64,000 nt of DNA from Ancrocorticia sp047602305 (GTDB taxonomy: Bacteria; Actinomycetota; Actinomycetes; Actinomycetales; Actinomycetaceae): assembly GCA_047602305.1 (NCBI GenBank), contig JASGHO010000001.1:62001-126000 (forward strand), given 5' to 3'. Below, piece by piece: positions 34,837 to 42,765 of this stretch. The notes beneath the pieces were generated by a model. That model worked only from the letters and a program-made list of their open reading frames with translations, was not told the origin of the DNA and searched no databases. Both the position numbers and the translations under genes were made by a program. Position 1 is the stretch's first letter. Each line of letters starts with the position of its first letter.

Positions 34837-34868
34837 TTGCGCCGACGGGCCACGTTCCGTCGGCGCAA
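34837..34868 (+). terminator. Intergenic hairpin after dehydrogenase 1
   Basis: TTGCGCCGACGG (34837-34848) and CCGTCGGCGCAA (34857-34868) form a perfect 12-bp stem without a T-run. It may stabilise or attenuate the mRNA inside the operon. Confidence 0.5.
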
Positions 34869-34914
34869 TCGCTGGGCTCAACGAAAAGACTAAGAGCAAC
34901 GAAAGGAAATCGAT

Positions 34915-35820
34915 ATGCTCGCTAATCTGGATTGGTGGCTGCGCGACGCGCAGGCCAAGGGATACGCGGTCCCACACTTCAACACCTGGAACTCCGAGAT
35001 GCTCATGGGCATCATGGATGCTGCTGAGGAGACACAGTCTCCCGTCATCATCTCCTTCGGAACCGGTTTCGTGAACAACGTGATCTTCGAGGAGTTCGCT
35101 CCCTCGATGGTCTCGATGGCCAAGCACGCCAACGTGCCCACCATCGTTCACTGGGACCACGGACGCAGCTTCGAGATCGTGCACAACGCCTTCGTACACG
35201 GCTTCAACTCCGTCATGCGTGACGCGTCGAAGCTGCCCTTCGAGCAGAATGTTGCCGAGACCAAGCGGGTCGTGGATTACTACCATCCGCGCGGCATTCC
35301 GGTCGAGGCCGAGCTGGGCCACGTGGGCGACCCGGGTGACTACGAAGAGGTCATGAAGGGCTACGAGTACACGGATCCGAACGAGGCCGCCGAGTTCATC
35401 GAGCGCACCGGAGCCGACTGCCTCGCCGTTGCCATCGGCAACGTTCACGGCCCGTACTCCTCGACCCCGCGGATCGCCTTTGACGTGCTGGAGAAGGTAC
35501 GCGACGCCGTCGACGTCCCGCTTGTGCTGCACGGCGCCTCCGGTATTCCGAACGACGACGTCCGCCGCGCGGTTGAGTTGGGTGTTGCGAAGGTCAACAT
35601 CCACGCCGAGCTCGGCATGGCTGCGATGGACGCCATCCGCGAGGATCTGACGACGAACTTCGTCAACACCCAGATCCGGGTGCGTGCGGCACTCAAGCAG
35701 CGTGCGATTGAGAAGATCGAGCTGCTGGGCTCTGCCGGTCGTGCAGCGAGCATGCCGATGGTCGAGGCTGACTACCTGCGTGTCCCGAACCCGGGCGAAG
35801 CCGGCGGTTCCTGCACCTGA
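34915..35820 (+). CDS. Class II ketose-bisphosphate aldolase (FbaA/GatY-like)
   Basis: A 301-residue zinc aldolase. Characteristic blocks are YAVPHFNTWN at the N-terminus, the metal/catalytic HWDHGRSFE, EAELGHVGDPGDYE, the late zinc His and phosphate loop LHGASGI, and VAKVNIHAE. The family cleaves fructose-1,6- or tagatose-1,6-bisphosphate to DHAP and an aldehyde. Given its neighbours (dehydrogenases, PfkB kinase, 3-epimerase) a role in polyol or rare-ketose breakdown is more likely than glycolysis. ACGAAAGGAAATCGAT precedes ATG 34915. A strong hairpin follows at 35829. Confidence 0.85.
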   Translation: MLANLDWWLRDAQAKGYAVPHFNTWNSEMLMGIMDAAEETQSPVIISFGTGFVNNVIFEEFAPSMVSMAKHANVPTIVHWDHGRSFEIVHNAFVHGFNSVMRDASKLPFEQNVAETKRVVDYYHPRGIPVEAELGHVGDPGDYEEVMKGYEYTDPNEAAEFIERTGADCLAVAIGNVHGPYSSTPRIAFDVLEKVRDAVDVPLVLHGASGIPNDDVRRAVELGVAKVNIHAELGMAAMDAIREDLTTNFVNTQIRVRAALKQRAIEKIELLGSAGRAASMPMVEADYLRVPNPGEAGGSCT

Positions 35821-35828
35821 TAAATACT

Positions 35829-35868
35829 CCTGACCGGGTGCTTTCAATCGGGCCAGCACCCGGTCAGG
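35829..35868 (+). terminator. Terminator-like hairpin after the aldolase gene
   Basis: CCTGACCGGGTGCT (35829-35842) pairs with AGCACCCGGTCAGG (35855-35868), a perfect 14-bp stem with a 12-nt loop. Confidence 0.65.
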
Positions 35869-35881
35869 ATTCCCACGTGAC

Positions 35882-35939
35882 GAAGAGTTTGTATATGGCA
35901 CCCCGGCTCATAACGTCGACGTCGTGGACAAACTCTTCT
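35882..35939. repeat. 11-bp inverted repeat, 36-nt loop
   Basis: GAAGAGTTTGT (35882-35892) and ACAAACTCTTC (35929-35939) are perfect complements. The loop contains TAACGTCGACGTCG. It could be an operator pair or a structured RNA in the aldolase/dehydrogenase 2 interval. Confidence 0.45.
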
Positions 35940-35956
35940 CCAGCGGAACTCTTACT

Positions 35957-36000
35957 AAGCGGTTGCGCTAATAGGCCAAGACCTATCCGCGTGATCTCTA
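35957..36000. repeat. REP-like TAGGCC element, copy a
   Basis: The left arm GGTTGCGCTAATAGG and right arm CCTATCCGCGTGATCTC form an imperfect stem around CCAAGA. Related elements lie at 38118-38276, 39337-39375 and 58814-58837. Confidence 0.6.
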
Positions 36001-36106
36001 TAGCCCAGGCCCAGTGCAATGATGCACGAGAATCTCGGATGGCGCATGGAAGCGCCTCCCACACTCCGAGCTAGAACTATGAGGACTACAGAAACAGGAG
36101 ACAGAA

Positions 36107-37159
36107 ATGAGCGAGAACTCCAAGGCTATTTTGAAAGAGCCGGGCACCATGGTCATCGAGGACTGTGAGCGCCCCACTCCCAAGCCGAACGAGGTTGTCG
36201 TCAAGATTGCGCGAGTCGGCATGTGCGGCTCGGACATTCACGGATTTAAGTTTGGCCCCTACATTCCACCCCAGCCGGGTCAGATTGTTGGCCTGGGCCA
36301 CGAGCCCTCCGGTGTGGTTGCCGAGGTAGGTGCCGATGTCACGCACCTCAAGGTGGGTGATCGCGTGTGCCTGGAGCCCGGCGAGCCCTGCTACCGCTGC
36401 GAGTTCTGCCTGGCCGGCCACTACAACGTGTGCCCGCAGGTGGACTTCCTGGCCACCGCCCCCAACTACCGCGGAGCCTTTGCCAAGTACATGGCTCACC
36501 CGGCCCAGCTCGTCTTCAAGCTGCCCGATGACCTCACCATGGACGAGGGCGCCCTGGTAGAGCCCGCATCGGTGGCCACCCACGCGGTGGAGATGGCAGG
36601 AGCCCTGCTCGGCAAGACCGTCGTTATCCTGGGCGGCGGCGCCCAGGGCCTCATGACCACCATGATTGCCAAGATGTCCGGTGCGCGAGCGATCGTCGTC
36701 GTCGACCTGCAACAGCGCCGACTCGACAAGGCGCTCGAACTCGGCGCCACGGCCGCCATCAACGGTGGGGAGGCCGACGTCGTCGATCAAATCAAGGCCA
36801 TCGTGGGCCAGTGGGGCGCCGACGTCGTCTTCGAAACTGCTGGCGCCGTACCCACGGTGAAGCTTGGGCTGCAGGTGGTCAAGCGCCGCGGCAAGATCAT
36901 GGTTGTCGGTTCGGTGCCGGGGGAGGCGCCCGTGTCCTTCCTGGCGATCAACCGCGAGGTCACCGTGCAGACCGTGTTCCGCTACTGCAACTCGTACCCG
37001 ACCACCATCGAACTCATCCGCTCTGGCGCCCTCAAGGCCTCGGCGATCGTCGACAAGCACTTCGAGTACGAGAACATCCAGGAAGCCTTCGAATTCGTGG
37101 CCAACCAGCCCGACGCCTTCACCAAGGCCGTCGTGGTGGTCGATCCCGAGATCGTCTAG
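36107..37159 (+). CDS. Zinc-dependent sorbitol/xylitol-type dehydrogenase 2
   Basis: A 350-residue medium-chain dehydrogenase nearest in layout to sorbitol and xylitol dehydrogenases. The catalytic zinc Cys lies in GMCGSDIHGF and the His in GLGHEPSGVVAEV; the four-Cys structural lobe is CYRCEFCLAGHYNVC; EPASVATHAVE holds the second-shell Glu. The Rossmann motif is VVILGGGAQGLMTTMI, and a following Asp (VVVDLQQRR) suggests NAD preference. It probably converts a hexitol or pentitol to the corresponding ketose. GGAGACAG lies before ATG 36107. The PfkB gene follows 14 bp after its stop, so they are co-translated. Confidence 0.87.
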   Translation: MSENSKAILKEPGTMVIEDCERPTPKPNEVVVKIARVGMCGSDIHGFKFGPYIPPQPGQIVGLGHEPSGVVAEVGADVTHLKVGDRVCLEPGEPCYRCEFCLAGHYNVCPQVDFLATAPNYRGAFAKYMAHPAQLVFKLPDDLTMDEGALVEPASVATHAVEMAGALLGKTVVILGGGAQGLMTTMIAKMSGARAIVVVDLQQRRLDKALELGATAAINGGEADVVDQIKAIVGQWGADVVFETAGAVPTVKLGLQVVKRRGKIMVVGSVPGEAPVSFLAINREVTVQTVFRYCNSYPTTIELIRSGALKASAIVDKHFEYENIQEAFEFVANQPDAFTKAVVVVDPEIV

Positions 37160-37173
37160 AAAGGGAATCGGCA

Positions 37174-38130
37174 ATGACCGCATTCGACGTGGTGTGCGTC
37201 GGCAGTTCGGTGGTGGATATTCCACTGCGGCCAGTTGATCGCTCCGTCTTTGACCAGGTCTCCTACCCGGTGGAGGACGTCTCGATGCAGGCGGGAGGTG
37301 ACGCGCTCAACGAGTCCATCATCATTTCCCGGCTGGGTGCACTAGTGGTTCTGGTAACGGCCGTTGGTGAGGATGCCGCGGGTAACTTCATTATGGAAAG
37401 TGCCGCCCGCGCGGGCGTGGACGTCTCGGGAACCACGGTCCGAAAAGGCATGACCACCTCACTCAACGTGGGGCTGGTGCGCCCGGATGGCGAGCGAACC
37501 TTCATCACCAACCGCAACGGAAGCCTGTGGAAGACCGAGGAGTCGGACATCAACGCGGAACCGTTCCTCGACGGCAAGATTCTCGCATTCGGCTCCATCT
37601 TCAACAATCCGCTGCTCTCGGGTAAGTGGATGGCGCAGCTGTTTGCCAAGGCGAAGAAGGCCGGAATGATCGTGTGCGCGGACATGGTTCCGAGCCGCAT
37701 CGGGGCCGGACTGGACGACATCGCCGAGGCTCTCAGCTACGTGGATTATTTCTTCCCCAATGCGGACGAGGCGGTCGCTCTCACCGGCGCTCGTGACGAG
37801 TCCGAAGCGGCGGATATTCTCCGCAGCAAGGGAGTGGGAACCGTGGTGCTCAAGGTGGGCAAGCGCGGATGCCTGCTGCGCGGCGAGGACCTGGACGTCA
37901 TCGTGCCCGCCTTCGTGCGCGACGACCTGGACTCGATCGACACCACGGGCGCAGGTGACAACTTCGCCTCGGGCTTCATTCGGGCGCTGCTCGACGGGAA
38001 GTCCCCGGAGGAATGTGCGGTGTTCGCGAACGGGGTGGCGGCGGTATCGGTGGGCGCCCTGGGGGCCACCGCGGGCGTTCAAAGCAAGGCCCAAGTAGAC
38101 GAGTTCATCGCAAGTAAGAGATTGCGCTAA
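37174..38130 (+). CDS. PfkB-family ketose/carbohydrate kinase
   Basis: A 318-residue ribokinase-fold kinase. It starts at ATG 37174 after AAGGGAA, giving FDVVCVGSSVVDIPLRPVD. The GGDALNESIIISRLGA segment is the substrate-binding GG motif and DSIDTTGAGDNFASGFIRAL carries the catalytic Asp and anion hole. It phosphorylates a ketose or related sugar, presumably the product of the preceding dehydrogenase, giving the substrate for the AlsE-like epimerase. Its last codons (AGA TTG CGC TAA) lie inside a REP-like repeat arm. Confidence 0.87.
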   Translation: MTAFDVVCVGSSVVDIPLRPVDRSVFDQVSYPVEDVSMQAGGDALNESIIISRLGALVVLVTAVGEDAAGNFIMESAARAGVDVSGTTVRKGMTTSLNVGLVRPDGERTFITNRNGSLWKTEESDINAEPFLDGKILAFGSIFNNPLLSGKWMAQLFAKAKKAGMIVCADMVPSRIGAGLDDIAEALSYVDYFFPNADEAVALTGARDESEAADILRSKGVGTVVLKVGKRGCLLRGEDLDVIVPAFVRDDLDSIDTTGAGDNFASGFIRALLDGKSPEECAVFANGVAAVSVGALGATAGVQSKAQVDEFIASKRLR

Positions 38131-38276
38131 TAGGTTCGGCCGTCACGAGGATGATGCGGGGCTTGACTGGCAAGGCGGACGACGAATCGGCACTGGTGGT
38201 GCCGGTGAGGAGGACAACGATGACAGGCAAGATTCCGTGACATCCGTAGTAGGCCATGACCTATTGGCGGGATCTC
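38118..38276. repeat. REP-like elements b and c flanking about 100 bp
   Basis: The arm GAGATTGCGCTAATAGG (38118-38134) and the arm CCTATTGGCGGGATCTC (38260-38276) are imperfect complements 125 bp apart. The right element also has its own short partner AGTAGG at 38248. They flank the kinase/aldo-keto reductase interval, so the interval looks like a split or nested REP element. Confidence 0.55.
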
Positions 38277-38364
38277 TAGAATGTCACGCCGTTAGGTGCT
38301 GGCTTGACCTCTCCGAGCCGTGACCGCTTGGTACGGCGTGGGGAGCTGAGAAACGAGGATATGA

Positions 38365-39336
38365 ATGAAGATTGGTAATGTCGGACGGGATGTATCCCGG
38401 ATCGGTCTGGGAACCTGGGCCATCGGTGGCGGCCCCGCCTTTGATGGCGTGGACACCGAGGTGTCGGGCGTCAAGACGATCCACGCCGCCGTTGACCTGG
38501 GCGTCAACCTCATTGACACCGCCCCGGGATACAACTTCGGCAACAGCGAGAAGATCGTCGGCAAGGCGATCGCGGGCCGCCGCGAGGACTATGTCCTCAT
38601 CACCAAGTGTGGTCTGGTGTGGAACTCCGAGGGGTCGTTCTTCAACAAGGTGGGGGACACCATCCTCAACCGCTCGCTGGATCCGAAGTCCATCGAGAAG
38701 GAGTTCGAAGCCAGCCTGGAGCGGCTCGGTACCGACTACGTGGACATTTACATGACCCACTGGCCCGCGATTGAGCCTTTCAACACGCCGATCTCCGAGA
38801 CGGTTGAATACCTCATGAAGCTCAAGGCCGAGGGCAAGATCCACGGTATTGGTGCCGCCAACGTCACCCCGGACCAGGTGCGCGAGTACCTCAAGTACGG
38901 CGAACTGGACGTGGTGCAGATGCGTTACAGCATCCTCGACCGCGCCGTGGAGGAGGAGCTGATGCCGCTGTGCATCGAGAACGGGGTCACCGTTCAGGCA
39001 TACTCCCCGCTGGAGATGGGTATTCTTGCGGGCGCCGTCCCGCGCGGATACGTCCCGCAGGCAGGCAACGCCCGCGGCGGCAAGAAGTGGTTCGAGCCGG
39101 AGAACCTTGAGCGCGCGCTCGACATGCTGGACGCTTGGGCCCCGCTGCGCGAGAAGTACGACTGCGCCTCGGCCGACCTGGCCATCGCCTGGATCCTCGC
39201 CCAGTCGCCGAACATCACGGTGCTGAGCGGTTCCATGACTCCCGAGGAGTTGACGGAGAACGTCAAGGCGATGTCGATCGACCTCTCGGCCGACGACGCC
39301 GCGTGGATGCGCGAGTACGCCGAGAAGATTGGTTAA
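38365..39336 (+). CDS. Aldo/keto reductase
   Basis: A 323-residue TIM-barrel oxidoreductase of the AKR superfamily. The catalytic tetrad is visible: Asp and Tyr in NLIDTAPGYNFGNSE, Lys in VLITKCGLVW and His in YMTHWPA. The late SPNITVLSGSMTPEELTEN is the NADPH-binding end. Close relatives act on sugars, for example dehydrogenation of L-fucose-type pyranoses or reduction of ketoses. In this cluster it may interconvert the polyol and sugar forms. CGAGGATATGA precedes ATG 38365. A REP-like element starts directly after the stop codon. Confidence 0.85.
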   Translation: MKIGNVGRDVSRIGLGTWAIGGGPAFDGVDTEVSGVKTIHAAVDLGVNLIDTAPGYNFGNSEKIVGKAIAGRREDYVLITKCGLVWNSEGSFFNKVGDTILNRSLDPKSIEKEFEASLERLGTDYVDIYMTHWPAIEPFNTPISETVEYLMKLKAEGKIHGIGAANVTPDQVREYLKYGELDVVQMRYSILDRAVEEELMPLCIENGVTVQAYSPLEMGILAGAVPRGYVPQAGNARGGKKWFEPENLERALDMLDAWAPLREKYDCASADLAIAWILAQSPNITVLSGSMTPEELTENVKAMSIDLSADDAAWMREYAEKIG

Positions 39337-39375
39337 GAGATTGCGCGGATAGGTTCGGCCTATTTGCGGGATCTC
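39337..39375. repeat. REP-like element, copy d
   Basis: GAGATTGCGCGGATAGG (39337-39353), spacer TTCGG and CCTATTTGCGGGATCTC (39359-39375). This is the most complete copy in the window and begins at the base after the aldo/keto reductase stop codon. Confidence 0.65.
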
Positions 39376-39386
39376 AAAAACGGGGG

Positions 39387-39431
39387 ACCGGCCCGGCGGC
39401 TGTGAGGTAGGCTGCCGGGCCGGTTTTCTTT
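39387..39431 (+). terminator. Intrinsic terminator
   Basis: ACCGGCCCGGC (39387-39397) and GCCGGGCCGGT (39414-39424) form an 11-bp stem directly followed by TTTCTTT. It ends transcription from the aldo/keto reductase gene. Confidence 0.8.
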
Positions 39432-39597
39432 CACCACTATTTTTGACGACGACGGCGACGACGACGGCCTCTCGCCCAGTAGTCTCATCCGTCACCTACG
39501 AGGTTGAGGCATCGGGCTTGCCCTTGTGGCCACCTCTTCGATCAACACGACCTCCTCACGATCCAACGAAACGCGCCAACCCTCAAAGGAGAGAACA

Positions 39598-40296
39598 ATG
39601 GCGAGAAAACTGAAGATTGCTACCGCGGTGAGCTGCGCTGATCCCTTGGACCTGCGCCACCAGGTGGAGTACATCAACGCGCGCACCGACTTCATGCACC
39701 TGGACATCAAAGACGGCTACTACGTGAGAACCTTCGGGGTGGGCCCCGAGTTCCTCGACGCCATCAAGGACGTCGTCACCGTGCCGATAGACGCGCACCT
39801 CATGGTGCAGCGGCCGTGGGAGCACCTCGAGGCGTTCGCCAAGGCCGGCGCCACCTACCTGACGCCGCACGCTGACGTCATCGAGAACGTAGCGCTGGTA
39901 ACCATCAACCAGATCAAGGACTTGGGGTGTAAGGCCGGCGTCGCCCTCAATCCGGCGCGCTCGCTGGAGTCGATTCGCTACTATCTGCCCTACCTCGACA
40001 AGGTGACGATCATGCTGGTGGATGCGGGGATCGCGGGTCAGCGCGTCATTCCCGAGATGTACGAGAAGATCAACACGCTGGCGCGCTGGCGCAAGGAGAT
40101 GGGGCTCGACTTCCTCATCGAGGCGGACGGTTCCATGAACAAGAGCCTGTACGCGGATCTGTGCCGCGCAGGCGCCGACATGGTGGTTGCCGGGCCGCCC
40201 GCGCTGTGGAACCTTGACCCCGATTTCGAGCGCGCCTGGGACACCATGGAGCGGCATTTCGACGAGGAAACCAGGGACGTCACCCCGGAGATCTGA
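39598..40296 (+). CDS. AlsE-like hexulose-6-phosphate 3-epimerase
   Basis: A 232-residue (beta/alpha)8 protein of the ribulose-phosphate 3-epimerase family, the same length as E. coli D-allulose-6-phosphate 3-epimerase AlsE. Metal-binding His and Asp are in FMHLDIKDGYYV, a further His in IDAHLMVQRPWEH, and the catalytic Asp in LIEADGSMN. Arginine/phosphate-binding residues near the C-terminus follow MVVAGPPALWN. It should invert C3 of a ketohexose 6-phosphate to give fructose 6-phosphate. AAGGAGAG lies before ATG 39598; the frame is open upstream to 39526 but that part is not protein-like. It is the last gene of the cluster, before a strong bidirectional hairpin. Confidence 0.85.
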   Translation: MARKLKIATAVSCADPLDLRHQVEYINARTDFMHLDIKDGYYVRTFGVGPEFLDAIKDVVTVPIDAHLMVQRPWEHLEAFAKAGATYLTPHADVIENVALVTINQIKDLGCKAGVALNPARSLESIRYYLPYLDKVTIMLVDAGIAGQRVIPEMYEKINTLARWRKEMGLDFLIEADGSMNKSLYADLCRAGADMVVAGPPALWNLDPDFERAWDTMERHFDEETRDVTPEI

Positions 40297-40335
40297 TTCC
40301 TCTCTGGTCGTGACAGCTCCACTCCTCGGAGAACA

Positions 40336-40374
40336 ACAAGAACAGCAGTGAACCTGTTTCACTGCTGTTCTTGT
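40336..40374. terminator. Bidirectional terminator between convergent genes
   Basis: ACAAGAACAGCAGTGAA (40336-40352), loop CCTGT, and TTCACTGCTGTTCTTGT (40358-40374) form a perfect 17-bp stem between the epimerase and the convergent GntR gene. Confidence 0.8.
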
Positions 40375-40513
40375 GCCCGGGTTTCTTGCGCGCCTGTGTG
40401 TCTGTGGGGCCTGTGTGCCTGCGGGGCCAGTGCGCTTTGCTCGACGACGACGCCCCGTTGGCTGCGTGGCACCTTCGTTGCGTTGTACACGTGTTGCTTG
40501 CTTGGTGCGCCCG

Positions 40514-41254
40514 TCAGGTGGTGAAGAAACGGTATCGAGCGGCCGCAATACGCTGGCGACCAACGTAGATGAGGTTGCCTTCCTTGTTCAGCATTTCCCG
40601 GTACAGCACGAACAGGGGATCGCCCACGAGTACCGAGAGCATGGCTGCCTGGCTGCGCGTGGCGGCGACGGCGTCGAGATAGGAGTTCTCTGAGGCTCCG
40701 ATTTCTACGCCGTGTGCTTTGAGAGTCTTGAAGAGGGAGCCGTCCAGCGGTTCGTACATGAGGAACTCGTACCTGGAGTAGGGATAGTAGTTGTTCTCCA
40801 CCATGATGGGCGAGCCATCGGCAAAGTGGATGCGCTGGATGTAGAGAATTCCGGCCTCAGAGAATTCGGGACGATCATTGATGTCCGACGGGGTTGATTT
40901 GAGGATCTCGCGCCGTGTCACTTCGGCGGTGGGAACCATGCCGCTGGCGATGCACGATTCGGAAAAGCTGGCGGAATGCTCAATTTTTCGCGCCATTTTC
41001 CGCTCACGCACGAAAGTTCCCTTGCCCTGGCGCTTGACGAGTATCCCGTGTTGGGACAGTTCGTTGATGGCGCGGCGGATTGTGATGCGACTCACGCCAT
41101 AAATCTCGGCCAGCTCCGGCTCTGTGGGGATACGTTCGCCGGCAACAAAGTGCCCGGCGTTGATCGCAGCATTTAAGGACTTCTCAACCTGGGTGAAAAG
41201 AGGGTCCATGCTGTCCTTGTCGAGAGCCAAGTTCTGATTCTGAGGTTCGACCAT
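40514..41254 (-). CDS. GntR/HutC-family regulator with UTRA domain
   Basis: A 246-residue regulator. The winged helix is visible in AGERIPTEPELAEIYGVSRI then TIRRAINELSQHGILVKRQG and GKGTFV; the C-terminal UTRA ligand domain contains GSPIMVENNYYPYSRYEFLM. UTRA domains bind small sugars or sugar phosphates. ATG 41254 (MVEPQNQNLALDKDSMDPLF) is preferred; the frame runs back to 41377 but those 41 residues are unlike the family. It is convergent with the polyol cluster and divergent from the ABC transporter, so it may control either or both; palindromes at 32008 and 41564 are candidate operators. Confidence 0.85.
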   Translation of the reverse strand: MVEPQNQNLALDKDSMDPLFTQVEKSLNAAINAGHFVAGERIPTEPELAEIYGVSRITIRRAINELSQHGILVKRQGKGTFVRERKMARKIEHSASFSESCIASGMVPTAEVTRREILKSTPSDINDRPEFSEAGILYIQRIHFADGSPIMVENNYYPYSRYEFLMYEPLDGSLFKTLKAHGVEIGASENSYLDAVAATRSQAAMLSVLVGDPLFVLYREMLNKEGNLIYVGRQRIAAARYRFFTT

Positions 41255-41656
41255 TCCGCACCCTGTCTTCCGGTTGGTAAAGAGGGAACGCGCATGACGT
41301 CCCGAAAAGTTCATTGTTGCATGGAGTCCGGAATCGCAACGAATAGTGGCGAGATGAGATATCCGGAGACTATTCATGTGTATTCCGCGCCGTGTATCAA
41401 CGCAATAATTCAGGATACTTTCCCAATTGGAATCGTCAACTTTCTTCGCGCGTCTTCTTGCTGGGAAGTGGGGGTGTCGTCAAATCACCATTGTTCAATC
41501 GTCAGTATCCACCCAAGAGACAGTCATTGAATCACCAAGATTCCTTTGGGGCCAAAGTCCCAGACGTCTCAAGACGTTAGACCGTAGCCTGACATCAGCA
41601 CAATCTGGAGACCCCACACTCTCTGGACGCGAAACGGACACAAAGGAGTTGCCCAA
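41255..41656. promoter_or_regulatory. Divergent control region of GntR and ABC genes
   Basis: There is no gene here. ACGTCTCAAGACGT (41564-41577) is a perfect inverted repeat with core GTCT-CA-AGAC, as expected for GntR-type operators, 80 bp before the SBP start. GAATAGT (41341-41347) and ACTATTC (41370-41376) form another inverted pair nearer the gntR gene. Confidence 0.4.
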
Positions 41657-42733
41657 TTGCGACGCACAATCACGCTCAAAGGACTGGCCGCTGCCGCTTC
41701 GACAGTGGCACTACTGACCCTCGCCGGATGCTCCAATGGCGGCGCATCCTCGGACGGGGCAGAAGTCAATATCATTGCCTACTCTGGGGTTTGGGAGGAG
41801 CAGTACCGCAAGGCGGTCATTGATCCTTTCCAGGATGCTCACCCCGATATCAAGATCAATTACGTTTCCAAGCGCTCCTCGGCGGAAATGCTCAGCGCGC
41901 TTCAGGGCCAGCAGGGCAAGCCGATGACGGACGTGTCCATCATGGACATCTCTGTCTCCACCTCCGGCAACAACCAGGAAATCTTCGAGAAGCTCACCGA
42001 GGAGCAGGTACCCAACCTCGCTCGCGTCAAGGACGAATTCCGCAACGCTGATGGATTCGGTCCGGCCGTTAATGTGGACGCCGTCGCCCTTCTCTACGAT
42101 ACGGCCGTTGTGGGCGAAGCGCCCACCAGCTGGAGCATTCTCTGGGAGCCGGAGTACAAGGGCAAGGTGAGCGTCGTGGCGCCGCCGTCGCTCCTCGGAA
42201 TCTCGCTCACAGCCATCGCCTCCACGATGGAAGGCGAGGACTACATGCAGTCCATCGACAAGGCGACTGCCAAACTCGTTGAACTCGCCCCGAACATTTC
42301 CTCGTTTGCGCCCAACCCTGATGAATACCAGAGCATCATCACCGGCCAGACCGTGTTCGGTCTGGGGCAGAACGGGCGCGGCCAGTACTACGCCGATGAG
42401 AGCGGCGGAAAGCTCGGAGTTGCCTTCCCCGAAGAGGGCACCGCCTACCAGATCAATACCATCAATCTCGTCAAGGATGCGCCGAACGCCGAAGCCGCGA
42501 CAACGTTTATTGATTACGCGCTGTCCGCCGAGGCACAGACGGCGTTCGCCGAGGCGCTCTTCTATGCTCCCACCGTTGACAACGCGACGTTGTCCGACGA
42601 CGTCGCCAGCCGAGTAGTACCCACCGACGGCTCGTTGAATATCATCCCACTTGATGTCAACTTCCTAGCTGCGAACCGCGACGCGTGGACCGACATGTGG
42701 AAGCGCATGGTGATCCCTGCTTCGCAGGGCTGA
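41657..42733 (+). CDS. Lipoprotein solute-binding protein (PotD-like)
   Basis: A 358-residue periplasmic-type binding protein. The signal peptide with lipobox LTLAGCS anchors it to the outer face of the membrane (Cys about 25). It shows the type-2 binding-protein fold of the spermidine/putrescine and iron branch: VNIIAYSGVWEEQYRKAVID, then VDAVALLYDT and EEGTAYQINTINLVKDAPN. The start is TTG 41657, chosen because AAAGGAG lies eight bases upstream and no ATG fits. It is the first gene of a four-gene ABC importer; the substrate could be polyamine, an organic acid or another small cation-like compound. Confidence 0.85.
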   Translation: MRRTITLKGLAAAASTVALLTLAGCSNGGASSDGAEVNIIAYSGVWEEQYRKAVIDPFQDAHPDIKINYVSKRSSAEMLSALQGQQGKPMTDVSIMDISVSTSGNNQEIFEKLTEEQVPNLARVKDEFRNADGFGPAVNVDAVALLYDTAVVGEAPTSWSILWEPEYKGKVSVVAPPSLLGISLTAIASTMEGEDYMQSIDKATAKLVELAPNISSFAPNPDEYQSIITGQTVFGLGQNGRGQYYADESGGKLGVAFPEEGTAYQINTINLVKDAPNAEAATTFIDYALSAEAQTAFAEALFYAPTVDNATLSDDVASRVVPTDGSLNIIPLDVNFLAANRDAWTDMWKRMVIPASQG

Positions 42734-42765
42734 TAACCAAGCACTTCACCGAAAAAGGCAAACCT

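Noticed and set aside
33645..38094. Long leftward frames opposite the polyol cluster genes
   Set aside because: All are His/Asp/Val-rich mirror frames of GC-rich coding sequence on the other strand.
41341..41376. GAATAGT/ACTATTC as a definite operator
   Set aside because: Only seven pairs at 22 nt distance; mentioned in the region entry but too weak to stand alone.
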